NCBI GenBank assembly: GCA_034421095.1
Contig: DAOUKR010000035.1
Span: 1-64,000 of the forward strand
Direction of reading: 5' to 3'
Length of the DNA stretch: 64,000 nucleotides
Source: JAGWBG01 sp034421095
GTDB taxonomy: Bacteria > Chloroflexota > Dehalococcoidia > Lucifugimonadales > JAGWBF01
The position numbers and the translations under genes were made by a program. Shown piece after piece: positions 35,925 to 44,898 of this stretch (the stretch's first letter is position 1; the number at the start of each line of letters is the position of its first letter). The notes below the pieces were generated by a model that was given only the letters and a program-made list of their open reading frames with translations, was not told the origin of the DNA and did not search any database.

Positions 35925-36019
35925 CGGGTAAGCATGGGCTCCCTACAGGCCGGTCTTGGGTGTCCTCCCTGTCCCTGACGTTGTATAATTACTGGAGCCA
36001 CTAACATGGAGGATGATTC

Positions 36020-37567
36020 ATGCAATATGACTGTATTGTCATCGGAGCCGGGTCGGCAGGGGCGGCCCTGGCTACCCGTATCTCCGAGGACCCGGGCCGG
36101 TCTGTGCTGCTGCTGGAGGCGGGGCCTGATTATCCGGATTTCGAGCGGCTGCCCGACGACCTGAAAGAGGGAAACAACGTGTGGAGGTCGGCTTACGGCC
36201 CCCACAACTGGGGCTACGTGGGCACTGGCACCCCGGAGCAGTCCCAGCCGGTCCAGATTCCCAGGGGCAGGGTCACGGGGGGCTCCAGCGCCATCAACGG
36301 CCAGGTCCTCTTCCGGGGTGTTCCCCAGGACTATGATAACTGGGCTGCTTGGGGCAACGACGAGTGGGAATTTATCAAGGTACTTCCCTATTTCCGAAAG
36401 ATGGAAACCGACCTGGATTTTGGAGGAGATTTCCACGGCTCGGATGGTCCCATTCCCGTGCGCCGCTACAAACGAGAGGAATGGCTGCCCCACTGCAGGG
36501 CCTTTTACGATGCCTGCCTGGCGGAGGGCTTCCCCGAATCCCCCGACCAGAACAGCCCTGACGCTACTGGTATCTCTCCCAGGCCGCTGAACAACCGCAA
36601 CGGTATACGGATTAGCACAGCCCTTGCCTACATTGACATGGCCCGACATAGGCTTAACCTGACTATCAGGGCCAACGTTACCGCAAGGCGGATACTGTTT
36701 GAGGGCAATCGGGCGGTGGCTGTAGAGGTGGAGAGCGATGGGCAGGTCTTCACCGTAGAGGGTCGTCAGATAGTTGTGAGCAGTGGCGCCATAGCATCGC
36801 CCCAGCTTCTGATGCTCTCCGGGGTAGGGCCGGCAGACCACCTGAGAAGCCTGGGTATAGACGTGGTGAAGGACCTCCCGGGTGTGGGCCAGAACCTGCG
36901 AGACCATCCTTCCGTGTTTATCCTGTTCCGTGCGACCGGGGAGCCGCCGGACCTTTCCGCCCCCGCCGTTCAGGTGGCCCTACGGTTTACCGTCGAAGGC
37001 TCCAACACTCCCAATGACATGTCCATCAGCCCCATGCTGATGACCAGCGAGCACCGGCCCCATGGTGTGAGTATTGGCGACGACAGCAACTATTTCGGCA
37101 TGAGCATGGGCCTCCAGAACGCCTCCACTGCCGGTGAGTTGAGGCTCTCGTCCGCGGACCCCCACGTACACCCCGTCCTGAACTACAGGTATCTCTCGGA
37201 CCCCTGGGACCTGGAGCGAGTGCGCAAAGCCGTGCGATTCGCGGTGAGGCTTGCCGAAAATCCTGCGTTCAAAGACGTGGTTATCGAGAGAATCTTCCCA
37301 TCTGATGAAGACCTGAACTCCGACGAGCTCCTGAACAAATGGATACTGCGAAATGTTGGCACACAGCACCACTCCTCGGGCACCTGCAAGATGGGTCAGG
37401 CATCAGACCCCATGGCCGTTGTTGACCAATATGGCCTGGTGCACGGGCTGGAAGGGTTGCGGGTAGCGGATGCCTCGATAATGCCCGACGTAATCAGGGC
37501 CAATACCAACGCCACCACTATAATGATTGGTGAGCGAATAGCCGATTGGATTAGCGAAGGCAGGTAG
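36020..37567 (+). CDS. GMC-family FAD-dependent alcohol/choline-type oxidoreductase
   Basis: 515 residues after ATGGAGGATG. FAD-binding GAGSAGAALATRI and LLLEAGPDY; GMC signature 1 GRVTGGSSAINGQVLFRG; signature 2 GAIASPQLLMLSGVGP; catalytic His in TQHHSSGTCKMG and the second catalytic position Asn in RANTNATTIMIGE. It oxidises a primary or secondary alcohol to the carbonyl; substrate unknown. Followed 44 nt later by a Gal80-like gene in the same direction. Confidence 0.93.
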   Translation: MQYDCIVIGAGSAGAALATRISEDPGRSVLLLEAGPDYPDFERLPDDLKEGNNVWRSAYGPHNWGYVGTGTPEQSQPVQIPRGRVTGGSSAINGQVLFRGVPQDYDNWAAWGNDEWEFIKVLPYFRKMETDLDFGGDFHGSDGPIPVRRYKREEWLPHCRAFYDACLAEGFPESPDQNSPDATGISPRPLNNRNGIRISTALAYIDMARHRLNLTIRANVTARRILFEGNRAVAVEVESDGQVFTVEGRQIVVSSGAIASPQLLMLSGVGPADHLRSLGIDVVKDLPGVGQNLRDHPSVFILFRATGEPPDLSAPAVQVALRFTVEGSNTPNDMSISPMLMTSEHRPHGVSIGDDSNYFGMSMGLQNASTAGELRLSSADPHVHPVLNYRYLSDPWDLERVRKAVRFAVRLAENPAFKDVVIERIFPSDEDLNSDELLNKWILRNVGTQHHSSGTCKMGQASDPMAVVDQYGLVHGLEGLRVADASIMPDVIRANTNATTIMIGERIADWISEGR

Positions 37568-37611
37568 ACCGGTCGAGAATTGAATTACGTTGAATTACAA
37601 GGAGGGTTCTA

Positions 37612-38712
37612 ATGGCAGGAGATAAGATACGCATAGGGCTAATCGGCGCCAGCACCAGCTATGGGTGGGCGATGAGGTCCCACCTTCCGGCCCTGCTTGC
37701 ATTGCCGGAGTACGAGCTTGCCGCCGTGTGTACGTCGCGCCCCGAAACGGCGGAGGAGTCTGCCAAGGCCTACGGAGCGCGCCTGGCATTTCACGACTAC
37801 ACCGAAATGGCAAACCACCCCGACGTAGACCTGGTCTCCGTATCCGTCCGTGTCCCTCACCACCACGCTATGGTGATGGCCGCCTTGCAAGCGGGGAAGC
37901 ACACCTTTTGCGAATGGCCGTTGGGTGCTGATCTGGCAGAGGCGGAGGAGATGGCCGACCTCGCCCGCTCTAAAGGCGTCAACAGTATGGTGGGCCTGCA
38001 GGCCAGGGGTAACCCTACCCTGCTTCGGCTCAAGGAGCTTGTGGAAGAGGGATACGTGGGAGAGGTCCTATCCGCAAATATGACCATGTTCCTGCCCGGT
38101 GTACTGCAAAGGGGGTCGGGCAGTGCCTGGCAGGCCGACCGCACCAAGGGGGCAACCGCCCTTACCATAGCTACGGGGCACTCGATTGACGTTCTGTGCT
38201 TGTGTCTGGGCGAGTTCAGGGAAGTCTCGGCCCACGTAGCTACTCAGGTTCCCACCTGGGAGATTACGGATACGGGAGAGACGGTAAACGTAACCGCCCC
38301 TGACAATATACTCGTAAGCGGAGTGCTAACCAACGGTGCCGTCGCCTCTGCCCACGTAGCTAGCGTGCCCTGGCATGGCAGCGGCTGGAAGATGGAGGTC
38401 TACGGGAGAGAGGGGACCCTTGCCGCCTCTTCCGGTCAGATGGTCCAGCTCACCGATCAGGTCCATCTCCGTGGTGGAGCCAGGGACGGCGCACTGGAGG
38501 AGATTCCCATACCCGACCGTTTAACCACCATTCCGGGAGATGTGCCCGGCGGCTCTCCCATCAACGTGGCCCAACTATATCGCCGCCTGTACGAGGGCAT
38601 TAATCAGGGCAAGAGTGCGGACCCCGATTTCGACCTCGCGGTAACCAGGCACCGTCTGGTGGACGCGATTCAGCGTTCTTCGGACCAGGGAAAGGCAGTA
38701 CAGTTGGCGTGA
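37612..38712 (+). CDS. Gfo/Idh/MocA-family protein, Gal80-like subgroup
   Basis: 366 residues after AAGGAGGG. N-terminal NAD(P)-binding domain (GLIGASTSYGWAMRSHLPAL, segments) and C-terminal GFO_IDH domain. The usual catalytic EKP motif reads CEWPLG, without Lys, and the rest (VGLQARGNPTLLRLKELVEEGYVGEV; ATGHSIDVLCLCLGEF, shown in parts) resembles the Gal80-like branch. So it may be a sensor or weak oxidoreductase rather than a standard dehydrogenase. Likely co-transcribed with the GMC gene. Confidence 0.85.
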   Translation: MAGDKIRIGLIGASTSYGWAMRSHLPALLALPEYELAAVCTSRPETAEESAKAYGARLAFHDYTEMANHPDVDLVSVSVRVPHHHAMVMAALQAGKHTFCEWPLGADLAEAEEMADLARSKGVNSMVGLQARGNPTLLRLKELVEEGYVGEVLSANMTMFLPGVLQRGSGSAWQADRTKGATALTIATGHSIDVLCLCLGEFREVSAHVATQVPTWEITDTGETVNVTAPDNILVSGVLTNGAVASAHVASVPWHGSGWKMEVYGREGTLAASSGQMVQLTDQVHLRGGARDGALEEIPIPDRLTTIPGDVPGGSPINVAQLYRRLYEGINQGKSADPDFDLAVTRHRLVDAIQRSSDQGKAVQLA

Positions 38713-38769
38713 GGGCGGAACGGAGGCGAGTGCAAACTCAGTTTGCTCCCCACCGGCGCTCCCGCGAAA

Positions 38770-38860
38770 TCGGTTCGCCGTGGCGGAAGAAGCCGGATGT
38801 ATGGATTCCGGCTCAAGGTTCGCCACGGCGAATCTAACGGAGGTACGACCGGAATGACGA
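38770..38860. repeat. Dispersed palindromic repeat (copy b)
   Basis: Contains TTCGCCGTGGCG and its partner CGCCACGGCGAA, then TGGATTCCGGCTCA and CCGGAATGACG. The core 38802-38858 matches 52504-52560 with only two differences, showing a recently mobile or conserved family. Confidence 0.65.
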
Positions 38861-39000
38861 GATGCAGCCGATGGCTAAATGTATAGTTTTGCACTTCCCG
38901 ACGAGTGAATCCCGTATTGCCTACGGTGGGCTTTGAAGCTAAAATGCCGGTGGCAATTACTGATAAGTGAACAAATTACCAAACTCTGGCGCCTCGCCAT

Positions 39001-39072
39001 CGTCACTCCCGCGAAAGCGGGAGTCTGGGGTGTAAGAGCTATTCTGGATTCCCGTGAAAACGGGAATGACGG
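39001..39072. repeat. Dispersed palindromic repeat (copy c)
   Basis: Begins CGTCACTCCCGCGAAAGCGG and ends CTGGATTCCCGTGAAAACGG then GAATGACGG. Each end is itself a small hairpin, and the ends are inverted relative to one another, as in MITE- or REP-like elements. Confidence 0.6.
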
Positions 39073-39181
39073 GTGGAGTTGCTTGAGATGTCTATTTACG
39101 TATCAGCAGGGCGCAGGACGGCTTGCCCGTTGGCGCGGCGCTTTCAGCAGAAGCTCTTGATGGTTTGGAAGGCGGCCATAT

Positions 39182-39841
39182 ATGACCACCCCATTGAGCG
39201 AGATAGAGAAGCCGGAAGCGGAGGGATACAAAAAGGGCCGGAAACTGTATCTTGTCCCATTATTCCTAACGCCTCCCGACCCTCCGCCTGACCTCCAGGA
39301 TATGATGGAGCGGTACTGGTCGGGGGTCGGGGAACACGTGGCCCGCCTCGAGGCCGGGTTGGGGCCGGTGGACCGTATCTATCACGAGATGGTGTTTCTT
39401 TCCGGGGAAGAGGGTGTGAAGCTGGTCCAGCAACTCAACCCCAGAGGGCACTCTCTGGTCAATGCCAGGTATCAGGGTGGAGCACAGCTCGAAGCCACGG
39501 AAGACCAGGCTATGATAGAGGAAAGCTCCGACTGGCAGCGGTGCCTCTCCATAGGGCTGATGAGCCAGAAAGCCTACTCCACCATTCTACAGGCGTATAT
39601 GGACGTCACAGGCCGGCGATACGAGTATATGGCCTCCCGCATTGGCGACACTCTCAAAGAGGAGGAGTCGGCTATCCTGGTCGTCGGGGACAACCACCGT
39701 GTCCAGTTCCCTTCCGACATTCAGGTCTTCTACGTGGCTCCCCCTGCCCTCAATGACCTGCGACGTTGGATTAACGACAGGATGAGTTATAGCCCTGACG
39801 AGGTACTGCCCGAGGAAGAGGAGAACCAGCCCGATGAGTGA
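39182..39841 (+). CDS. Protein of unknown function preceding the CoA-transferase genes
   Basis: 219 residues, cytosolic, no recognised domain. Seen: KLYLVPLFLTPPDPPPDLQ, a helix DMMERYWSGVGEHVARLE, a conserved-looking GRRYEYMASRIGDTLKEEES, and strands AILVVGDNHRVQFPSDIQVF. A nuclease- or release-factor-like fold cannot be argued from this. Its last 8 nt overlap the start of the first CoA-transferase, so expression is coupled. Confidence 0.6.
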   Translation: MTTPLSEIEKPEAEGYKKGRKLYLVPLFLTPPDPPPDLQDMMERYWSGVGEHVARLEAGLGPVDRIYHEMVFLSGEEGVKLVQQLNPRGHSLVNARYQGGAQLEATEDQAMIEESSDWQRCLSIGLMSQKAYSTILQAYMDVTGRRYEYMASRIGDTLKEEESAILVVGDNHRVQFPSDIQVFYVAPPALNDLRRWINDRMSYSPDEVLPEEEENQPDE

Positions 39842-41045
39842 ACAAGCGCTGTCGGACGTTAAGGTGTTGGACTTTACCCACCACATCGCCGGGCCTTACT
39901 GTACCAAGCTGCTGGCTACTTACGGGGCAGACGTCATCAAGGTAGAGCGTCCCGGGGTTGGGGATGTCTCCCGTCGTCATGGCCCCTTTCCCGGAGATAT
40001 GCCCCACGTCGAGAAGAGCGGTCTTTTCCTCCATCTCAACACCGGCAAACGCAGCGTTACTCTCAACCTCAAGACCGCAGAAGCCAGGAAACTCGTCCAT
40101 GAGTTGGTTGCGAACGTGGACATCGTGGTGGAGAGCTTTCGCCCGGGGACCATGTCCCGCTTTGGACTGGGTTATGACGATCTCAAAGCCATCAAGCCCG
40201 CGCTGGTGATGACCTCCGTATCCAATTTCGGCCAGACGGGACCCTACAGGGACTACCAGGGGTCGGAAATCATCTTCTACGGTATGGGTGGAGAGATGGG
40301 CAGTACCGGCCTGGAAGACAGGGAGCCTGTCAAGCTGGGAGGCACCGTGGGACTCTACCAGGCCGGGGCAATGGCTGCCGTGGCCACTATGGGAGCCTTG
40401 TTTGCGGCCAGGTATCAGGACATAGGCCAGCACGTGGACGTGTCCATCATGGAGACTCATCTGGGCACACAGGACCGGCGTACCTCGTCCCTGGTGGGCT
40501 ACCAGTACACCGGCGAGAACAACCCCAGGGTCCCCCTGTCCACCGCAGGGTATCCCATCGGCATATATCCCTGCCAGGATGGCTACTTCGACCTACTGGG
40601 TGGGCTGGTGTATTTCTCCAGGGTGGTGCGGATGCTGGGCGAGCCTGATTTCCTGCAGGACCCCAAATGGTACACCCCGACTGCGCAGACCGACCCCGAC
40701 CTCAAGGAGGAGTTCGAGGCCTATTTCCTCGCCTGGTGCATGGAGCATACCAGGAAAGAGATATGGGAGATAGGTCAGGCTGCCAGCGTCGTTTGTGCCC
40801 CGGTCAACACGGTGGAAGACGTTATCAACGACCCGGTGCTGGCCGAGCGAGGCTCCTTCGACCAACTCCGGCACCCCGAGGTCGGGGATGTCAAGATTAC
40901 CGGCCGTCCTTTTATTATGACGGAGACACCCTGGCAGATAAGGCGCCCGTCACCCCTTTTGGGAGAGCACAACGAGGAAGTCTTGGGTGAGCTTGGATAC
41001 GCCAAGACGGACGTGGCTAGACTCAAGTCGGAAGGCGTAATGTAG
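39834..41045 (+). CDS. Family III CoA-transferase (CaiB/BaiF), catalytic Asp apparently absent
   Basis: 403 residues after GAGGAAGAGGAG. Family features: VLDFTHHIAGPYCTKLLATYGADVIKVE (in parts), LNLKTAEARKLVHELV, GLGYDDLKAIKPALVMTSVSNFGQTGPY (in parts), GQHVDVSIMETHLG and the C-terminal SPLLGEHNEEVLGELGY. Where active members have Asp before the LxxG helix, this one reads VGLYQAGAMAA, with Leu or Tyr at that place. It may be a regulatory or structural subunit of a pair with the next gene, 96 nt downstream, which keeps the Asp. Confidence 0.85.
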   Translation: MSEQALSDVKVLDFTHHIAGPYCTKLLATYGADVIKVERPGVGDVSRRHGPFPGDMPHVEKSGLFLHLNTGKRSVTLNLKTAEARKLVHELVANVDIVVESFRPGTMSRFGLGYDDLKAIKPALVMTSVSNFGQTGPYRDYQGSEIIFYGMGGEMGSTGLEDREPVKLGGTVGLYQAGAMAAVATMGALFAARYQDIGQHVDVSIMETHLGTQDRRTSSLVGYQYTGENNPRVPLSTAGYPIGIYPCQDGYFDLLGGLVYFSRVVRMLGEPDFLQDPKWYTPTAQTDPDLKEEFEAYFLAWCMEHTRKEIWEIGQAASVVCAPVNTVEDVINDPVLAERGSFDQLRHPEVGDVKITGRPFIMTETPWQIRRPSPLLGEHNEEVLGELGYAKTDVARLKSEGVM

Positions 41046-41141
41046 CTATGTGACGGCCATGGCGAATTGGATGGGTCGAGGGAACTTCATTCCACATGAG
41101 CAACAGAGATGACGAACGGCCATAAAAGGGGAGACGAGAAA

Positions 41142-42440
41142 ATGGCTAAGCTGCCGTTGGAGGGCGTGAGGGTGGTAGACATGACCATTGTCTGGGCAGG
41201 GCCTTACACTACCGCCTTGCTCGCTGACCTAGGGGCGGAGGTCATCCGCGTCGAGTCCACCAGGTTCTACCCGCCCATAACTCGCGGATTCATGGCCCAT
41301 CCGTCCGAGGAGGTTATCAAGAACCAGCTGGTATGGTTGGGGGGCCTTCCGGACCGCAAGATAGGCGATAGACCATGGAACCGTGCTCCTCTCTTCAACT
41401 CCCACGCCCGGAACAAGCTGAGCATGACGGTAGACCTGCTTCAGCCCGGCGGCAAGGAGGTGCTGAGTCGCCTGGTCCGTATGAGCGACGTATTCATTGA
41501 GAACACCGCAATGGGGACTATGGAGAAGCTGGGCATCACCTACGACTGGCTGAAGGAGTCCAGGCCCGACATCATCATGGTGCGTATGCCCGCCTTTGGC
41601 AGCACCGGTAAGTATTCCCATTACCGGGCCATGGGTCAGATGGTGGAGGACGTGGCGGGTCACACCTCGCTAAGGGGCTACACCGATATGGACGCCACCG
41701 GCGTTACCTCTGCTTTTTCGGCGGACGCGGGCGCAGGGGTGGGCGCTGCTTTTGCCGTGCTTGCCGCTCTCTACCATCGCCGTCGCACCGGCAAAGGGCA
41801 ATTTGTAGAGCTTGCCATGGTGGAGAACTTCCTTCCCTATCTTGGAGAAGCCATTATGGACTATAACCTGAACGGTCGTATCCGCAGCACTCTGGGCAAC
41901 CGGCACCCTTATGCCCTTCAGGGCTGCTATCCGTGCCAGGGGGAGGACCGTTGGGTTAACATAACGATTTACGATGACAGCCAATGGGAGGCCTTCTGCA
42001 AGGCCCTTGGCAACCCTGAGTGGTCTCAAGATGAGAAGTATTCCGATTCAGCCCGGCGTTACGAGCAGCATGATGAGTTGGACCGGCACATCGGAGAATG
42101 GACCCGACAACGAGGTCCTTATGAGGTGATGAACCTCCTTCAGGCTTCCGGCGTGCCTGCCGGGGCCGTCATGACATCCCACGACGCCTATAACGACCCC
42201 CATCTCAGGGAACGGGGCGCCTTCGAGCAAGCCTATCAGGAGGATTGTGGGACCCACATGTATCCGGGCGCGCCATTCAAGCTGTCGGAGACTCCGCCAA
42301 AGATACGTCGAGGCCCGGTGCGACTGGGCGAGGACAACGAGTACGTCTACAAGACCCTCTTGCAGGTGTCGGACGAGGAATATGCCCGGCTGGAGCGGGA
42401 AGGCCATATAGGCATGGATTACGGGTCGGAAGTGCCTTAG
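41142..42440 (+). CDS. Family III CoA-transferase (CaiB/BaiF), catalytic Asp present
   Basis: 432 residues from ATG 41142 after GGGGAGACG; an upstream in-frame ATG has no ribosome site. It shows VVDMTIVWAGPYTTALLADLGAEVIRVE (in parts), LNSHARNKLSMTVDL-like text (FNSHARNKLSMTVDLLQPGG), and FSADAGAGVGAAFAVLAAL, where Asp occupies the nucleophile position, then GKGQFVELAMVENF. It would move CoA between an acyl-CoA donor and an organic acid. Pairing with the preceding gene suggests a two-subunit enzyme. Confidence 0.88.
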   Translation: MAKLPLEGVRVVDMTIVWAGPYTTALLADLGAEVIRVESTRFYPPITRGFMAHPSEEVIKNQLVWLGGLPDRKIGDRPWNRAPLFNSHARNKLSMTVDLLQPGGKEVLSRLVRMSDVFIENTAMGTMEKLGITYDWLKESRPDIIMVRMPAFGSTGKYSHYRAMGQMVEDVAGHTSLRGYTDMDATGVTSAFSADAGAGVGAAFAVLAALYHRRRTGKGQFVELAMVENFLPYLGEAIMDYNLNGRIRSTLGNRHPYALQGCYPCQGEDRWVNITIYDDSQWEAFCKALGNPEWSQDEKYSDSARRYEQHDELDRHIGEWTRQRGPYEVMNLLQASGVPAGAVMTSHDAYNDPHLRERGAFEQAYQEDCGTHMYPGAPFKLSETPPKIRRGPVRLGEDNEYVYKTLLQVSDEEYARLEREGHIGMDYGSEVP

Positions 42441-42483
42441 GTGTGCATGGGAGAGTACACGTCGTCTACGCCATGACACAAAA

Positions 42484-42515
42484 GTTGGAGCCGGCTAGAG
42501 AAAGCCGGCTCCAAC
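42484..42515. terminator. Bidirectional terminator between convergent genes
   Basis: Perfect 13-bp stem GTTGGAGCCGGCT/AGCCGGCTCCAAC with a 6-nt loop, midway between the CoA-transferase gene and the convergent amidohydrolase gene. AAAA precedes the stem, giving a T tract on the minus strand. Confidence 0.7.
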
Positions 42516-42543
42516 GCCTGATGACTCGAAACTGCTCTGACCC

Positions 42544-43734
42544 CTAGCTCACTTCAAGTGAGTAGGCCTTCAGCGGGTTGTCCCATAGAATCTTGCGCTT
42601 GCTCTCCAGGGAGATTCCCGGCAGGCCCAGCAGCATCTCCACCGCCTGACCATACCTCCGGCCCTCCGGGTGGCTGAAGTCCGTGGCGGTCGTGATGTTG
42701 TCATCGCCAATCGCGTCAATGGCCATCTTGATGCCCGGGTCGTCCTGGTCGGCAGAGACGAAGCACTGGCGCTGGAAGTACTCTACCGGAGACATGGACA
42801 ACCCTGGAATATTGAGTCCCCGAAATCCGCCGTTCAGAGAAGACTGCATACGCTCCAGCCAATAGGCCACCCATCCGGCGCCCGATTCCAGGAATATTAC
42901 CTTCAGCCTTGGATGGCGCTCCAGGACTCCTCCCATCATAAAGGCGGTGCAGGCAATCATGTTGCCCAGGCCGAAGGCCACGCTGGCGTAGGTGTTCTGA
43001 AGGCGGGGAAGGTAGTGGTAGAGCATCATATCCGACAGGTTCCCCGAACCGGGGTGTACGCCTACAGGCACCCCCATGTCGGAAAGCTCGGCCCACAGGG
43101 GGTCGCACGCCTCATCATACAGGCGGTGCTGGCCTACGGGAGTCGGGTTGAAGTGGACGCCTTTGAACCCGTATTCCTTGACGCAACGACGTACTTCCAG
43201 GAGGGCGGCCTCGGGGTCTCGCAGGTCAATGGAGGTTGCACCAAAGACCCGGCCACCGGCATCGGCGCAAAAGTCGCCCAGCCAGGTGTTGTAGGCCCGG
43301 CGTATAGCGGTAGCCAGATCCGGCTCCAGGTCGGTGGCGTGAGTGATCCAGAGGCCGACGGTCGGATAGACAATCATGTAGTCTATACCCGACTTGTCCA
43401 TGACTTCTCTATATACCGTAGGTGGGAAGCCTTCCTTAGCCCATTTCTCGTAGGCATCCCCCAAATCAGAGAGAGGCTCCCGGGGCGGGTCGCTCCCCTC
43501 AGTGAAAGGCATTACTTGCCCGTTCACTTCTATCCTGACGCCAAAAGTCAGAGGGTCGGGACCATCTGATGCGTCTCCGCTTATCATGCCATCAGTCTCG
43601 CTGAGTTCGGAAGCCCTCTTGTAATTAACGTAGGACTTGACCTGAGACTGGTATTTCTTCTCCAGGTAGTTCTCCCAGATGTCCTCTGGCTCGAATACGT
43701 GGGCATCTCCGTCAATGAACCTGTACCTTTCCAT
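42544..43734 (-). CDS. Amidohydrolase-family (amidohydrolase_2) metal-dependent hydrolase/decarboxylase
   Basis: 396 residues after TAGGAGGATGAA. Start FIDGDAHVFEPEDIW (Asp-x-His in place of His-x-His, as in the ACMSD-like decarboxylase branch), GVHFNPTPVGQHRLYDE, VGVHPGSG with a metal His, FLESGAGWVAYWLERM, and SADQDDPGIKM...TDFSHPEG with the late acidic ligand. Cytosolic. Substrate unknown; relatives hydrolyse or decarboxylate aromatic acids. Confidence 0.87.
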   Translation of the reverse strand: MERYRFIDGDAHVFEPEDIWENYLEKKYQSQVKSYVNYKRASELSETDGMISGDASDGPDPLTFGVRIEVNGQVMPFTEGSDPPREPLSDLGDAYEKWAKEGFPPTVYREVMDKSGIDYMIVYPTVGLWITHATDLEPDLATAIRRAYNTWLGDFCADAGGRVFGATSIDLRDPEAALLEVRRCVKEYGFKGVHFNPTPVGQHRLYDEACDPLWAELSDMGVPVGVHPGSGNLSDMMLYHYLPRLQNTYASVAFGLGNMIACTAFMMGGVLERHPRLKVIFLESGAGWVAYWLERMQSSLNGGFRGLNIPGLSMSPVEYFQRQCFVSADQDDPGIKMAIDAIGDDNITTATDFSHPEGRRYGQAVEMLLGLPGISLESKRKILWDNPLKAYSLEVS

Positions 43735-43836
43735 TTCATCCTCCTAACACTTGGATTCGGAACAGGTAACAGTGGGGCAGACGGGACGGATGGGATGTGT
43801 CTGCCCCTGTGCTCCTAAGTCTGGAGGTATCTCCGG

Positions 43837-44655
43837 CTATCCGTCGTTGGCCATGGCCATAGCTTTAGCCTGGGCTTCCACCTCGGGCAGCTTTGACTGG
43901 ATTAGCTGGGAGTCCAGTTCAGCGACGATACCGGGGTAGCCCGCACGCTGAATCATGGAGGGCAGCTTGCCGTCTTTGAACTGGTCGAGGGTCCATCGCA
44001 GAGTGTCGGGCACTGTGGTGGTGTCCCAGAATATCCGCTCGTCCTTGTTCCTGGGGCCGTAGTGGTAGTGGGGGGCCTTGTCGAAGCAGTCGAATGCGAG
44101 TAGCTCTATCTCCTGGCCCGCTACGTCGCCCAGTACGTGAATCGCCTGGCCTTTGGCTCCCAGTGAGGCTAGGTTGCGGTATTCAAGGCCGAACCGGATG
44201 GCTCCTGCTTCAATGATAACTTCGCCCCTGTTGTGGGTGACCGTTCGTCGTTGGTTGGCGGCCATCTCGCGCGCTGTGGACTCCAACTCATCAACCTTGG
44301 TCGCCAGCAGGTCGGAGTCTATGTCGCTCGACAGGTCCTCATAACCCGCCCTCTTCAGCATTTCGGGAAGCCGCGTCCGAATCTGATCGACGGTCCAGCC
44401 TACGGGATTGCCCGCGGTGGTCTTGTCCAGATCGTACCGCTCGTTGTGGTTCTCAGGGCCATAGTGGTAGTGGGGCACCTGGTCGAAGCAGTCAAACCGC
44501 AGTATCTCGGTCTCTTTGCCTCCCACTTCACCGAGTACCTGTATGCACACCCCCTGGTCGGCTGACCTGGCTCCCACTACACCGCCGTCAAGGGTGCGAT
44601 ACTGGAGGGCAAACTCTACTGCGCCGGCGTTGATTCTCGTTGTTCCCATTTCCAT
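43837..44655 (-). CDS. Protein with two tandem copies of an uncharacterised HYHYGP-motif domain
   Basis: 272 residues from ATG 44655 after GGAAGGAGG. Two copies of a domain of about 130 residues are clear: AGAVEFALQYRTL / AGAIRFGLEYRNL; IQVLGEVGGKETEILRFDCFD / IHVLGDVAGQEIELLAFDCFD (in parts); QVPHYHYGPENHNER / KAPHYHYGPRNKDER; LKRAGYEDL / IQRAGYPGI. The conserved Cys, two His and Tyr suggest a metal site or ligand pocket. I do not recognise the family. It lies upstream of, and in line with, the amidohydrolase gene. Confidence 0.7.
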   Translation of the reverse strand: MEMGTTRINAGAVEFALQYRTLDGGVVGARSADQGVCIQVLGEVGGKETEILRFDCFDQVPHYHYGPENHNERYDLDKTTAGNPVGWTVDQIRTRLPEMLKRAGYEDLSSDIDSDLLATKVDELESTAREMAANQRRTVTHNRGEVIIEAGAIRFGLEYRNLASLGAKGQAIHVLGDVAGQEIELLAFDCFDKAPHYHYGPRNKDERIFWDTTTVPDTLRWTLDQFKDGKLPSMIQRAGYPGIVAELDSQLIQSKLPEVEAQAKAMAMANDG

Positions 44656-44898
44656 TGTGCGCCTCCTTCCAAATGTTTTCGGATTCAGACCGGTGTGCCT
44701 GCCCATATATCAATTTTAGGCTGACCCAAGTCGGTCTTAAGGCTTATTATAGCCCGGCCTTGAGTTGACGTAAATAGGGCTGATAACAAGCAAGGTTGGA
44801 CCGTCGCACCCAACCCTCACCAGCCTGGGGTGAGGCCCGGCGTCCCTCCCTGGTATTCGCTGTCCGGGAAAGTGTACCACGGTGCCGGGGCTATGCTA

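Larger units (their letters stand above)
38713..39181. other. Intergenic region carrying two dispersed repeats
   Basis: No gene is supported. Two palindromic repeats, listed separately, fill most of the first 360 nt. The last 100 nt before the ATG at 39182 may hold the promoter of the downstream genes. Confidence 0.5.

Noticed and set aside
35585..36907. 440-codon open frame on the minus strand
   Set aside because: It is the antisense of the GMC oxidoreductase and the small upstream gene; composition is not protein-like.
42670..43569. 299-codon open frame on the plus strand
   Set aside because: Antisense of the well-supported amidohydrolase gene.
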